Assembly: GCA_943737045.1 (NCBI GenBank)
Contig: CALSFV010000466.1
Span: forward strand, 1 to 64,000
Reading direction: 5' to 3'
DNA from: Parapristionchus giblindavisi
Lineage: Eukaryota > Nematoda > Chromadorea > Rhabditida > Diplogasteridae
DNA length: 64,000 nucleotides
The stretch's first letter is position 1, and every line of letters begins with the position of its first letter. Positions 10,872 to 22,216 of the stretch are shown in pieces. The notes under the pieces are model-generated. The model made no database searches. It worked only from the letters and a program-made list of their open reading frames with translations, and had not been told where the DNA came from. Position numbers and translations under genes: made by a program.

Positions 10872-13147
10872 TAATTAATCAATATACTCTCAAGAACGGT
10901 AGATAAAGATTAAGATGATGGATGTGGCAAATGGGGTGGGAAGTCTCATGTGAGCTAGCCGTCCCTCTCATATCATCGTGTAGTTACTCATGTATATCGT
11001 ATGAGTGAATGGAGGAGTTCTTGAGTCTGCTGGGAAGAGGACCAGTACTGCAGTCGATGATAGTGAGAATGACCAAGACGACACGTCACAATGGAGACAC
11101 AATTGGGTAATGGTAGGTGCTATGGGGGAACTGTGAGGGTTCAAAGTTCAGGCCGCGAAAATGGAAGGGTATTCACTTGTAATCAGTTTTCTCTTGAAGT
11201 CAGCAAAAGAGTGGGCATTATGTATACTAGGTGGTAGTTGATTCAGCCAACGACTGACTCTCAATGGGAATGAATTGTACCGTATGTTGTTTTTGGTGAA
11301 TTCAATATGCATTCCAAAAGTATATGTACGAGAACGAGATAAGTCGAAAGAAAACATTTGTTCTCTTTGTATGATAGATTCATTGTACAGGATCTTTCTC
11401 GCAAGGAGAAGATCACTGATAACTCTCATTTCATTAAGTGGCTTCATAGAGAGTGCGCTCAATCGATCATGATACGAGGGAAGAGATGAATAAGAGGAGA
11501 TATTGAAACATCGATAATAGACTATACGAGTGAATAATCTTTGAACTTTCTCAAGTGCATTACAATCTTTTGAGGTAATAGGATACCAAAAGGATGAGGC
11601 GAAAGAGAGATGGGGTAGAACGTAAGTAGTATAACATTTGACTAAAATTAAAGGGCGATTTACTGATACAGCCGAGTAAAAGATGAAGGGCAACTTGGGC
11701 TTTGGATATTCTATCATGAATGGAGGCAGTAGGTCTTAGGGAGGAATCGACTTGGACTCCTAAGTCACGAACAAGTGGAAGAACAGTGAGAGGATTATCA
11801 TTTATGAAGTACTGGGATATGAGTGATCGGGAGCCAATAAGGATTACATTACATTTAGGAGCTGACAAAGATAGTTGGTTTACAACGGTCCACCGATAAA
11901 TATCGTTAATAGCCAATTGAAATAGAGAGGAATTGTGACAGTGAGAGGACTTATTATAAGATACATATACTTTGACATCGTCAGCATATGCTTGGATGTG
12001 AACATCGGGATATTGAGAAAGACAATGGGAAATGTCGGCGATATAGAGTACAAAAAGAATTGGTCCTAGGACTGATCCTTGAGGGACACCAGAATGAACA
12101 GGGTATACATCGGAGGTGACATTATCTAATCGAACTGAGAAGACACGATTGGAAATAAATGAGGATAGCCAAGAAAGGAGACTACCAGAGATACCGTAAT
12201 GGCGACATTTAGCAATCAATTTTGTATGAGACACACAATCGAAGGTTCTAGAGAAATCAAGATACAATATATCAGTTGATAATCCACGGGAGAGGGAACT
12301 TGTCCAATCATTTTGACACAACAAAAGATTTGTGAGAACTGATGCTTGGGGGCGGAAACCATGCTGGTGGGCAGGAATTACATCATTTTGAAGAAGGAAA
12401 GGGAGGAGTTTGGCCTTGATAAGCCTCTCCATAGTCTTTGATGCGGGGGATAATATAGATATGGGCATGTATGAGGAAGGATTGGAAGGGTCTTTACCAG
12501 GCTTAGGAATTGGAGTTATAAGTGAATGTTTCCATGAAGTGGGTACGGTACCAGATGATAAACTAAGATTAAAAATGTCTGCTAATGGGAGAGATAGAGC
12601 AGATGAACAACGATTGAAAATTATTTGGGGTATACCATCAAAACCAGTGGAACAAGATGGCTTAAGCTTACTCAGGTAATTCGATCAAAATCTGATCAGG
12701 AGAAATCAAGATCTGATCTGGAGAAATCAAGATTTTTTTTGGCACGATCAGATCTTGATTTCTCCTGATCAGATCTTGATTTCTTCTGATCATATTTTGA
12801 TTTTATCTGATCATATTTTGATTTCTCCTTGTGTTTAAAAATATCTCAGTGGTATTAGAACCACTTAGGAATATATCAAAGCAATGTAAATGATTTATTC
12901 ATGAATGAATAAAGAAGAAGGTCGATCGGCATTGCAGTCTTCTTGTTGCTTCTCGCCCGTGTACTGAAAAATGGACGTTTAGGGGGAGGAAATAAAAAAA
13001 GTATAGGTATAAAAGGAATGTAAAGCATATATTATTATCGAAATTACGCTTGAAAGTTGCGCTTTTCTTTTAAAAAAGATTTCAAATTCGCTACTGAAAG
13101 CAAGAAATGACATTCCATGGTACTTTCTACTACCGCAATTTGTTGTA

Positions 13148-13970
13148 TTAGGTTGATGCATAAGTTTCTTTACAGCACTTTAGCCCTCTTATTTCTCTTG
13201 TTATTGATCAAAAGGGACTATACTCTCAATGTTAGAAGGTCATCCCCCCTGCCTAGTGTTGTTTTCTCGTCAGTCCATCTCGTCGTCCGGCTCAGAGGTT
13301 CATGTTTTCGTCCCTTATCAAATTCACCACTGTGATTTCACGGTTGGTGCAGCAGTGCCGTTTCTAGCCCCAGAGCGTCAATTCGATTGACTCGCTCATG
13401 TCATTAATGGGGATGAAAGATGGGTCCACTACGACAATGAAGATTGATGTAGACGTCAGCATACGAGCCTAAACTCGATCTGGGGGGGGGGGGGCTGGCC
13501 CATCTCGAATCACCCGCGGGGAAAGAAGGTGAAATCTATTTTCAGTATGCTAACGCAAGACTCATTTAAAGATTGACCAAGGCTGGAACTGGCGAGCTAT
13601 GGCTCACAGTATTCTGGTCCAAGCCATTTATCGTTGAAAGCAAGACAAAGGAGAGACCATTGTATTCGAGAGAGTTTGTATGTTGAGCGGTCGTTCTTGC
13701 TTTGAAAGTCACGAGAACGCTGTGGGCTGGAGAATGAGGACCACTAGTGCGCAGAGATAAGAGAACTAGCCCATCATTGCGCGCATAATTGCGGGTTAGA
13801 CATTTCTCCAACTTTAAGTCCGTGCACAGACCTCTGTTTCATTTTTAAGTACATAGCCTTGATCTACAGGAAAAGGGCTTTCAAATGAGCTATAGTTCAT
13901 CTCTCATGGACAGAATAATGAAAGAGAGACTCCTTGTTAATGTTGTAAAGAAACGTATGCATCAACCTAA
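13148..13970 (+). mobile_element. Degenerate mariner element
   Basis: Ends TTAGGTTGATGCATAAGT and the inverted ACGTATGCATCAACCTAA are flanked by TA (13146-13147 and 13971-13972). TTAGGTTG is typical of mariner-family terminal repeats. Inside, around 13415-13450, the + strand reads NGDERWVHYDNED, matching the conserved GDE(K/S)W..Y.N block around the second catalytic Asp of mariner transposase. The element is 823 bp against about 1.3 kb for an intact one, with stops and a G-run at 13482, so it is dead. It is the third layer of a LINE / TA-element / mariner nest. Confidence 0.8.
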
Positions 13971-14610
13971 TAGAATTACAAAATAAACATGATTAGCCAA
14001 GAGTTACAGTTGCTTCGTATTTTCCAATAATGTAGGTATAATAAAATGCATACCATTTATATCGCCTTGTGCGCTATCTTGTGCTTGAAAAAGATTGGCC
14101 TTCCGATTGATATTAGTCGACGACAGTCATGAGACCAGTTTAGCCGAATAGAAGACGATTAGAAATCAATCTGGAAATCATATTGAATAGACATTGAATA
14201 CTTTTAATCAATAATTCTCTAGATATTGGTTCATTTATTGATCTCATATTGAATCTCCAACACTCGTTATCTTGTCTTGATATTGCGTATGGAATCTGCC
14301 ATAGCGCCAAAGAGAAATAGCAACTAGCGAGTGATCGAAAATTGCATCAAAGTGCGACATAACACGAAAAAAGTAAATGAATTAAGAAATCAATACAACT
14401 CACGCTGTGTGATTCCCATAGCTAGCGGTAGACAGTATTAATCGACCTTCATTCCGCGCCTCTACATTACGAGTTCCTATAAAGCTCAGAATTAAACCGA
14501 TAAAATTGATTTAGAACTACTCTTCAATCTAATATCATACCTGGCTTCAGCACGTCCACATCCTGCTTGAAAAATTCGGGTCATTCAGAATGAATATTTC
14601 GTAGCTGCAG

Positions 14611-14662
14611 ATTTGAACTTTTCCATGTTACAACAATTGTTGTAACATGGAAAAGTTCAAAT
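14611..14662. repeat. Perfect 52-bp palindrome
   Basis: Bases 14611-14636 are exactly complementary to 14637-14662, with no spacer (centre ACAATTGT). It would extrude as a spacer-less hairpin. Confidence 0.9.
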
Positions 14663-15224
14663 GTTAATATGAATAATAAACGAAACAACTGTAGCATGCA
14701 ACAAATGGATATATGAATCTTCTAGTTCAATGTAATAACGTGATACGAAAATATGAAATATCTATCGATAATAAACGATTATTTCATCATAAAAATATAA
14801 ATTAAAACGTGCTCCCTCCTTATAATCAAACAAGCACATAAATTAAACGCGCAAGGCAAAAATCCTTTGCGCATTTGTTGTACATGATCCGAATCTGATC
14901 AGATCTGATCAGATTCTGATTTCATCTGATCTGATTCAAAAGTGGCCAAACTCCTGATCAGATTTTGATCGAATTACCTGAGTACGAAGGGCTCGGGAAA
15001 CTTCAAAAGGGAAGAAAGTGAGATAAGATAGATGAGAGGAAATTGGGAAAGTGGGCATGGCAGGAACGATTCCATCGTCAATAACAAAATGAGATAGAAA
15101 TTCAGAAGCAAGGAGGTTAGGCTTACTATGGTTATCAGTTAACTTGTTTCCGGCAGAATCGATCAATGTATGGGAGTATTTGGTCTTTGGTCGAGTAAGG
15201 GACGCAATATGGCGATAAAGATCT

Positions 15225-15298
15225 AAAAAAAATTTGGAACGCTTCACGAATTTGCGTGTCATCCTTGCGCAGGGGCCATGCTAATCTTCTCTGTATTG
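15225..15298 (-). pseudogene. U6 snRNA, 5'-truncated, fused to a LINE
   Basis: The minus strand reads from CAATACAGAGAAG through the ACGCAAATTCGTGAAGCG 3' region to CGTTCCAAA and a T8 tail. It covers roughly the last 70-75 nt of U6, including the invariant ACAGAG box and the AGC stretch. The CCAAATTTTT ending is the nematode form. The 5' stem-loop is absent, so this is not a functional U6 gene. The T-tail is directly followed by LINE reverse-transcriptase sequence in the same orientation, the arrangement expected if LINE reverse transcription switched template onto the 3' end of U6 RNA. Confidence 0.92.
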
Positions 15299-15597
15299 CG
15301 TAAAACATACATTACAAGAAATGGGTTGAACTTCTCCAATTCAGGGTCCCGTTTCCAATACAGGCACAATAGCTTCTTTTTGCGAGCGGCCCGTTTGCTT
15401 ACAAAACCCGAAAATAGAATCTCCTTTGATGTAGGAGCCTGATCTGCATGTCCTGTTGTTATCTGTCCATCACTTACATGTTCTCTTTCCCCCTATTGAT
15501 ATCCTCAACTAGGCTCAGTCCATTATCACAATTTCATTCCATTCATTATTTCTCTTCATTTCTTTGCTTCACACCATTTGTTCGCTAAATGTGAATA

Positions 15598-15599
15598 AA

Positions 15600-15668
<69 letters not shown>
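15598..15668. repeat. (AT)n microsatellite
   Basis: About 70 bases of alternating A and T, closing with TGTGTG. Confidence 0.98.
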
Positions 15669-15675
<7 letters not shown>

Positions 15676-15940
15676 GTGCCTCAGAATAAAAAGATGTATC
15701 TCCATCGATTACAGTACATCACAGGATGTATAATGCAATACATAAATCTTTCAAAGAATAAGATCACACTCGATCCTATTTTCTCAATTGTGTTAACGCA
15801 AACATCATTCTTTGTATATGGCAGTCGTTGAGATTTGACTTGATCTCATATCAATGCAAAAAGCACCTGTTTGCATTACATATAATCAAAAAAACATGGG
15901 TCCAGTAATCTGATCATCTCTAATACTGTGTCTCTAATAC

Positions 15941-16131
15941 ATTTGCCTTGCGTGCCTTCGCCGTAACGACTTACACGTCTACGTGAACTCTGCAGAATGC
16001 AAATTTCAAACGGGATTTTAGCATAAATGCGATATATTTGCTATAAATATTCCATTTATGCCAAATCTCCGTTTACATTTTGCAGAGTTTATGTGGGCGC
16101 CTCTGTCGTTACGGCGGAGGCACGCAATGTA
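15941..16131. mobile_element. Short palindromic element with TTGCGTGCCTTCGCCG ends
   Basis: Left TTGCGTGCCTTCGCCGTAAC is matched by right GTTACGGCGGAGGCACGCAA. The two half-centres are also inverted. Related to 6515-6828 and 57008-58008. Non-coding. Confidence 0.7.
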
Positions 16132-16212
16132 AAACAACACATAACAAAAATCATGTATTTACTCGACCTATGATTCCATTGATTATATTCATAATATTGT
16201 ATACGTAATCAG

Positions 16213-19200
16213 ATGGAAATTATAACAATCAATCATCTCTATCAAATCAATTATCAATTACATCTACATCTAATCAAGAATCTATTAAAGAACCTGAGAG
16301 AAAGATCCGTAGAGGTATTTATTCATTGTAAAGTATTGATTAATTCTCCATATTGATTATCTTTATTTCATTATCGATTATTATTGTAATTATATTAATT
16401 ATACTATTGATTAATTACAGTAATGGATGATTCACCCCAAAGTAGACAACATTCATCACCTATTCGATCTACTAATCAATCAATGGTATGTCAGCCTAAG
16501 TGATTGTTGTATGATTGATGTTTATAGAGGGATTCATGGAATACATTATCAACGACTCAACCTTCTTCATCTACACAATCTCCTCTTCTTCCTTCGTATG
16601 TCTTTATATATTTATCGATGCCATGATAGTAAAACAACAAGGTGAAACGAAACAGAATAATAATGCGATTCAAGTTATGATTGTAGATGACTCTCTGAGT
16701 AGGAGATTATAAGTAGGTGAATGGGTGGGGTAGAATAATGATACAGATTTAAATAGAACTATCTTTGACTATCATCCTATTCCATATAAAGTATTATTAT
16801 TAAGTAATAAGAAGATCTCATCTCTTCCTCGTATTCCAAAGAAGACTCCATCAAGTACTCCAATTCCATCAATTCCTTCTATTCCATCTACTCCTTCTAT
16901 TCATTCATCATCTGATATGCAACCATCATCCAAGGATATGAATACAATGAAAGAGAAGATAAACAGAGATAATAGAGGAAAGGCTACAACGGTATCTTAT
17001 ACTTTTTAATTACTTTGCTTTTATGTACATTTTCTCTCTCTTTTAATTGTATTCTGACAAAATGCCCATTTTCGAGATATCATAATCTATTTGAAATATT
17101 TATAAAGAGCGAAATGATAATCTATGTTTATCTTTGTATATCTCTTGAATTATATTATTAAGTTGTTTGGAAAGTGGTTATTAATTGACCAGGAGATGTA
17201 GCTAAAATGGTTCCTCCTCAAAATGGCTCCTCCACAGTTTTTTTTGAATGTCGCGATCAGTCCTTAACAGAGTTTACAATTGATACATGCTTTCTAGAAA
17301 TACATACAATGATATACATCACATGTAGATCCTTGATTATAAACAAATCCATTCCTATTAACCCAATAAAATATAATTCTTTGCAGCATTCATCATTGAT
17401 AGATGATGATAAACGTGAATGGAATAGTCCAAATACAGAAAGAAAGACAAGTAATACATCTGATGTCACGGTGAGATATCAGTTATCATTCATTCTTTTA
17501 TCACTATTATATCCAATGAAAGTGTTTTTCAAATGAGATATTGTGTATTCTTTTGAATCAAAAGTATTGATCGTATTTTATATAATGCCGTGTTAATTTT
17601 CCGGAAATAGCACTTGGAAAAAGCAAAAGAGTGTTAATTTTGTCTTCTTGTAAATAGCATTGTAAAAAGCTAATATCTCGGTTCCCTGACGAGTTAGAAA
17701 CTTGAAACTTGGATTTTGGGTTAAAAGTCGTGAAAAAAACTTATAAACGAAGTTTCAAGTCGTTAGCTCTACTAAGAACGGGGATATTTGATTTTTACAT
17801 TCCTATTCGAATTTGTCCGGAAGAATCGTGTAAAAAAACAAATATCTCCGTTCTTTGTAGAGCTATAGACTTGAAACTTCGTTTATAAGCTTTTTTTTCG
17901 TGGTTTCTAACCCAAAAACCAAGTTTCAAGTCTCTACCTCGTCAGGGAACCCAGATATTTGCTTTTTACAATGCTATTTATAAGAGGACAAAATTAACAC
18001 CCTTTTGCTTTTTCCGAGTGCTATTTCCGGAAACTTAACACCACATAACATAAAAGAAGATAATAATCGATGGTGTTTATTGATTGAATGAATTATAGGA
18101 AGGAAGTTCATTGAGGGATAAGAATATACGATCGAGCAAAGGAAAGAATCCATCTGTATGTTATATCTTTTATATTATCTTAAACTTTAGATGTATTGGG
18201 TAATTGATGATGATGTTAGATAATATAATTGAGTTTAGCGTACGATTGGAATGGATGAAGGAAATGAAAGTGAATCTAATCGATATATTGGAGATACTAT
18301 TAATACAAAGAATATTGAATCAAGAGATAATGAATCTATTCCTTCACAATCCATTAAGGTTTCATTCTTACCGTATTCATTCATTCATTATCGATTGATT
18401 AATATTAGGAGAAAAGTTGGGATGATCTATTTGATGATACTCGAGGTAATGTTAATGATGATAAGGAGAAGAAGAAGGCTGAACAATTAAAGGTTGATCT
18501 TTGATCTCTTGTTGGTATAATAATGATATTCAATAGGAATCACGTCGTCGTCAAGAAATGATGGAACAAGAGAAAAGAAGAGAAAGAGAAAAAAGAAAGA
18601 ATATAAAGGATAGGAAAGATGATGATAGACGTAGTGATAATAGAAGAGATAGAGAATCTAGAAGGTATAGTATATTATATCATTCATGTATTACTCATAA
18701 CTAACTATCTATTAAATTATGTATACAATATTGATTTTAGTTTTTACTCTAAGGAAATTTGTGAGGATAGAAAAATAATATTTAAAAAAAAACTTGTTCT
18801 ATGATTGGACTTTTGTATAATAATTGATTACAGAAGTTCAATAGAAGATAGATCATCAGATAGAAGATCAGAAATGAGAGATGAAAGAGATAAAGAAGAT
18901 AAAGACAGAGAAGGAAGAATAAAAAGAGCTGAATTGAAAAGAAAAGAACAAGAAGAACAGAAAAGAATCATTGAAGCTCATAATAGACAAAGAGATAATG
19001 AAGAAATGGAAAGAAAAGGTTGATATTATATCATATTTTAATTATCTAATCGATATTCTTATTTGAGCTCGATTAGAAATAGAGTTGAAGAAGAAAGAAG
19101 AAGAGGAAAGGAGAAGGGAATTGAGAGAGAAAGAAGAAGAAAGACGTAGAGAGATTAGAGAAAAGGAAGAAGAGAAGAAGAAGAAAGAAATGGATAGATT

Positions 19201-19267
19201 GAAGAATACTAATAACTTATTTAAGAAGAAAAGAGAATTGGATCAGAAGAAGAAGAATCTAGAAAAG
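16213..19267 (+). CDS. Multi-exon gene for a Ser/Pro-rich, charged coiled-coil protein (5' and 3' ends not found)
   Basis: Eleven exons join in consistent phase: 16213-16314, 16421-16485, 16528-16595, 16757-16991, 17387-17470, 18099-18155, 18239-18358, 18409-18492, 18537-18664, 18834-19018 and 19077-19267. This gives about 440 residues without an initiator or a stop. The first third is Ser/Thr/Pro/Asn-rich, with PSIPSIPSTPS-type repeats at 16850-16920. From 18409 onward it is Lys/Arg/Glu-rich, and the last exon (KEEEERRRELREKEEE and similar) is a long predicted coiled coil. The last exon ends in phase 0 at a GTAACA donor, so translation must continue downstream. Intron 17471-18098 carries a foldback element. 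It could be the N-terminal half of the DH-BAR-SH3 gene at 43306, because Tuba-like proteins have a coiled coil just before the DH domain; this is inference. Confidence 0.72.
17588..18042. mobile_element. Foldback element with GTGTTAATTTTCCGG ends, intronic
   Basis: A ~455-bp inverted repeat. Ends GTGTTAATTTTCCGGAAATA are matched in inverted form at the right; inner segments (AAACTTCGTTTATAAG, ACGAAGTTTCAAGTC) are also paired. A second copy is at 48494-48941 inside an intron of the chemoreceptor gene. Both lie within introns on the + strand. Confidence 0.8.
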
Positions 19268-19451
19268 GTAACATAGTTGATTTAAAATATTAATCAATAA
19301 TGATATGATAAGGAGTGAATGAATAATGAGTAGACTATATCATACGTGGGCCGCCATTGCCTCTGGAAATTAAAATAGGGTGGGTCGGAGTCAGAAAATG
19401 GGGCATTTAATATAATAATTTTTGTATATTTAATTTTCTTGAGTATTTTTT
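19268..19451. other. Intron or intergenic; remnant of a CGTGGGC palindromic repeat
   Basis: 19343-19400 (CATACGTGGGC...CATTGCC...GGAAAT) resembles one end of the palindromic repeat at 29288-29452. Nothing else is recognised. Confidence 0.45.
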
Positions 19452-20488
19452 AAGTAGAGTAATTCATATCTGGAATAGTCTTCCCACTGATATCGTTACA
19501 TCTTCTCCTATTCGTTTTAAATCTTTCCTTAATTCTGTTGAGATTGATCCCCTCTTGCCCCCCACACTTCTGCGTCATTTATAATTATCCACCCCATACA
19601 TCATTTCCCCATTTCCCACCCCATTTCCCTGCTGCCTTCAACCGATTCGCTGATAACGCGACGGACCTCCATCAACCTATATTTATTACATATCTGTTCT
19701 ATTTTTCATTTGTTATGATGGAAATAAAGAAAGAAAGAAAGAAAGAAGAAAGATGCCGAGAAATCGAAAAAAACCAAAAATTCGGGTCAAAAAATCAGTC
19801 TAGGAATTGCTTATAATTAATCTCAATAGTGTTTCTGTGCACATTGGGCATGCCTAACACAATGCCGAAGAAATTTGGACTCTAGCTTGTTCGGTTGAAA
19901 AAATATGAAAATCGAGTTTTCAAACTTGGCGCCCACCTGGCACGCCGCCTTCCACTGCTAGCGCCACTTTGGGTACCATTTTGTAATGTGGGCCCAAGGT
20001 ACCCTACACCCATAAAGTACAGTGGCCTGAATCAAAATTCTTGGCGAAATGTCCGGAATCTGGCCGAAATGCTCGAGTCTTACAGATCCGAGCTCTTAAA
20101 TAGAATAAAGTTGAGATATTTATGTTTCATGTCAGACATGGTCTATGGTTATCCCACGGCCAAAAAATGCGGGTGGGTAACGTAGATTTTCGGCAAACAA
20201 TTGCGGGTGGGTACACAAAAAAAATGGGGGAAATTAAAATTGTTTTTAAAAACTCCGTTATTATTTCAGTTGGCAGTTAGACTATTTATCGTACAGTAAG
20301 AACGAGAACTGATTTTAATAATATGCGATTTCGTTCAATACTGCATTAAATTACATGCATTGTATCTCAATCTGATCGGGTACCGACAGAGAAAAACATG
20401 AAACTCATGAAATTTAGTAATTATTGCGTTTAAGAGGATTTCCAGCGCGTTATCCCATGGTACCTACGGTGGGATAACGCTCTGGCAA
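19452..20488 (+). repeat. First copy of a 1.04-kb direct repeat: LINE 3' tail plus downstream flank
   Basis: Nearly identical to 22084-23121, offset 2632 bp; the differences I noticed are near 20145 and 20166. It begins within the last ~45 codons of the LINE protein, includes the LINE 3' untranslated region ending in a GAAAGAAAGAAAG tail near 19750, and continues through about 740 bp of flank to the palindromic CAGCGCGTTATCCCATGG...GGGATAACGCTCTGG region. It stops abruptly at the start of the next LINE copy. Confidence 0.85.
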
Positions 20489-22216
20489 ATGAGTTTATCA
20501 CCTCCTAAGTCCTCCACTCCTGGTATCATCGATACCAATGGATCTATGCTAATATCTAATAGAGATAAGTGTAATGCATTTTCTGTCTTTTTCTCATCTG
20601 TTTCCACTCCCCCACAACATTCACCTCTTCCTCCGCCTATTCGACCCGCATCTCAGATGATCTTTGATCTCTCTTATATTTCTTTCACTGATATTTCTCT
20701 GGCGATTCGCCAACTTGTCCCTAAATCTAATTTATCTCCTGATGGTATCTCTAACATTGTATTCACCAAATGTCGATCTGCCCTTCTCACACCCCTTTCC
20801 ATTATATTTAACAAGATACTTTTGACAACAAAAATACCTGAGATCTGGAAGAAAGCTCTTGTAAAACCCATTCCCAAGACCTCCAGTAATAATATTACCC
20901 AATTTCGTCCTATTTCTCTAATCCCGACTGTTTCAAAGATTTTTGAAAAGATATTAATTTCTTACATAACAGATTTTCTCAATGATCATAATCTCTCTGA
21001 CCCCTTTCAATCTGGTTTTCGTAAATATAGATCCACTGCCACTCAATTAGCTGAAACTCATTCATATTATCTCTCTCTAATCTCTGCCCATAAATCGTTT
21101 GATACTGTTTATTTTGATTTTCGTAAGGCCTTCGACTCTATCGATCATAGACTTTTGCTTCACAAATTATCTTGTCTAGGATTTTCTAACCACATTATTT
21201 CCCTTCTTCAGTCTTATTTATATAATCGTTCTCAATATGTTGTTATCGACAATAATCTATCCCCTCCCTCTGCTGTCACTTCTGGTGTCCCTCAGGGAAG
21301 TTGTATTGGCCCTCTTCTATTCATCCTTTATATTAATGATATTTCCTCATCTTTCCCTTCTACTGTTAGATATGGCATTTATGCTGATGATCTTAAGATT
21401 TTTGCTGAAGTACCTAAGTATGCTAATGACCTACAGCTTGCGATTGACTCGGTATCTGAATGGTCTCGGCAATGGAATATGTCTTTAAATGAGGCTAAAT
21501 GCTCGGTGATGAACTTTGGCCCGCTCAAACAACGTACTCAATATATTCTTAATAATAGTGTTCTCAATGCTGTTTCCTCTGTTAAAGATCTAGGAGTTTT
21601 ATTCTCGCCCACCCTCAACTTTAATGATCATATCAAGAAGTTAGTTACTAAATCTAGATCAAAGATCAATATTCTGTTCAAATCTTTTCGTTCTAGCGAC
21701 CCTCTTGTTTATGTACGAGCCTATACATCCTTTATCCGTCCTATTATAGAAAATTCCCCAATTGTTTGGAATCCCTCTAGTGTTTACTTATGTAATGATA
21801 TTGAGTCCCTTCAACGTGATTTCACTAGACGTTTGTTCTATCGTTGTAATATCCCTTATGTAGATTATATTTCCCGGCTGAAATCCTTTAACCTCACCAC
21901 TCTTGAGAAACGACGTTCTATTGCTGATTTGTTTTTTATATACAATTCTTTAAATAGGAATTATGAATTTGATGATTCTTTTATGTATTCTAAAATTCCT
22001 CTCTATCGTAGTCATCGCTTTTCACATCACCCATTCCGTATAACCATACCATATAATATCCCCAGTACCAAGACAACCTGTGCAAGTAGAGTAATTCATA
22101 TCTGGAATAGTCTTCCCACTGATATCGTTACATCTTCTCCTATTCGTTTTAAATCTTTCCTTAATTCTGTTGAGATTGATCCCCTCTTGCCCCCCACACT
22201 TCTGCGTCATTTATAA
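20489..22216 (+). CDS. CR1/Jockey-like LINE reverse transcriptase (575 codons, 5'-truncated element)
   Basis: An uninterrupted reading of 575 codons. It has an N-terminal linker and thumb-proximal region, then PIPKTSSNNITQFRPISL (RT block 1-2), FDFRKAFDSIDH (motif A), SGVPQGSCIGPLLF (motif B), YADDLKIF (catalytic motif C) and KDLGVLFSPTLNFNDH (motif E), and a C-terminal RRLFYRCN region. All catalytic aspartates visible in A and C are intact. The endonuclease domain and ORF1 are missing, so the element cannot be autonomous. The ATG used at 20489 belongs to the upstream flank, not to the LINE. An intact frame implies a young insertion. Confidence 0.9.
   Translation: MSLSPPKSSTPGIIDTNGSMLISNRDKCNAFSVFFSSVSTPPQHSPLPPPIRPASQMIFDLSYISFTDISLAIRQLVPKSNLSPDGISNIVFTKCRSALLTPLSIIFNKILLTTKIPEIWKKALVKPIPKTSSNNITQFRPISLIPTVSKIFEKILISYITDFLNDHNLSDPFQSGFRKYRSTATQLAETHSYYLSLISAHKSFDTVYFDFRKAFDSIDHRLLLHKLSCLGFSNHIISLLQSYLYNRSQYVVIDNNLSPPSAVTSGVPQGSCIGPLLFILYINDISSSFPSTVRYGIYADDLKIFAEVPKYANDLQLAIDSVSEWSRQWNMSLNEAKCSVMNFGPLKQRTQYILNNSVLNAVSSVKDLGVLFSPTLNFNDHIKKLVTKSRSKINILFKSFRSSDPLVYVRAYTSFIRPIIENSPIVWNPSSVYLCNDIESLQRDFTRRLFYRCNIPYVDYISRLKSFNLTTLEKRRSIADLFFIYNSLNRNYEFDDSFMYSKIPLYRSHRFSHHPFRITIPYNIPSTKTTCASRVIHIWNSLPTDIVTSSPIRFKSFLNSVEIDPLLPPTLLRHL

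Larger units (their letters stand above)
12671..14982. mobile_element. TA-flanked element with CTCAGGTAATTCGATC ends, inserted in the LINE
   Basis: Inverted ends CTCAGGTAATTCGATC are flanked by TA at 12669-12670 and 14983-14984. Removing the element and one TA joins the two halves of the LINE reading frame, which proves the insertion. The end regions are rich in GATCAGATC/TTGATTTC. Shorter elements with similar ends are at 27483-27679 and 34709-34811. The interior contains a mariner (13148-13970), a perfect 52-bp palindrome (14611-14662), and otherwise no recognisable gene. Confidence 0.85.
10900..15224 (-). pseudogene. CR1-like LINE reverse transcriptase, frameshifted and interrupted by nested transposons
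   Basis: Read on the minus strand, the RT frame runs from 15224 to 14985, is interrupted by a 2.3-kb TA-flanked element (12671-14982), and resumes in frame at 12668. Removing the element and one TA restores the reading (ALR-KLKPSCSTGFDGIP). Motifs seen are FRPQASVL, YLDFSRTFD (motif A), SGVPQGSVLGPILF (motif B) and YADDVKVYV (motif C). A frameshift near 11.6-11.7 kb separates the RT core (12468-11560) from the C-terminal region (11717-11148). The 3' tail falls near 10.9 kb. No endonuclease domain is present; at its 5' end the element is joined to U6 snRNA sequence. Confidence 0.85.
15299..16212. other. Intergenic; AT microsatellite and a palindromic element
   Basis: (AT)n lies at 15598-15668. 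A CCTTGCGTGCC palindromic element lies at 15941-16131. No gene is seen between. Confidence 0.6.

Noticed and set aside
19538..19816. Two identical 92-codon frames (also 22170-22448) as a gene family
   Set aside because: They are a shifted reading of the LINE 3' end and its untranslated tail, duplicated with the direct repeat.
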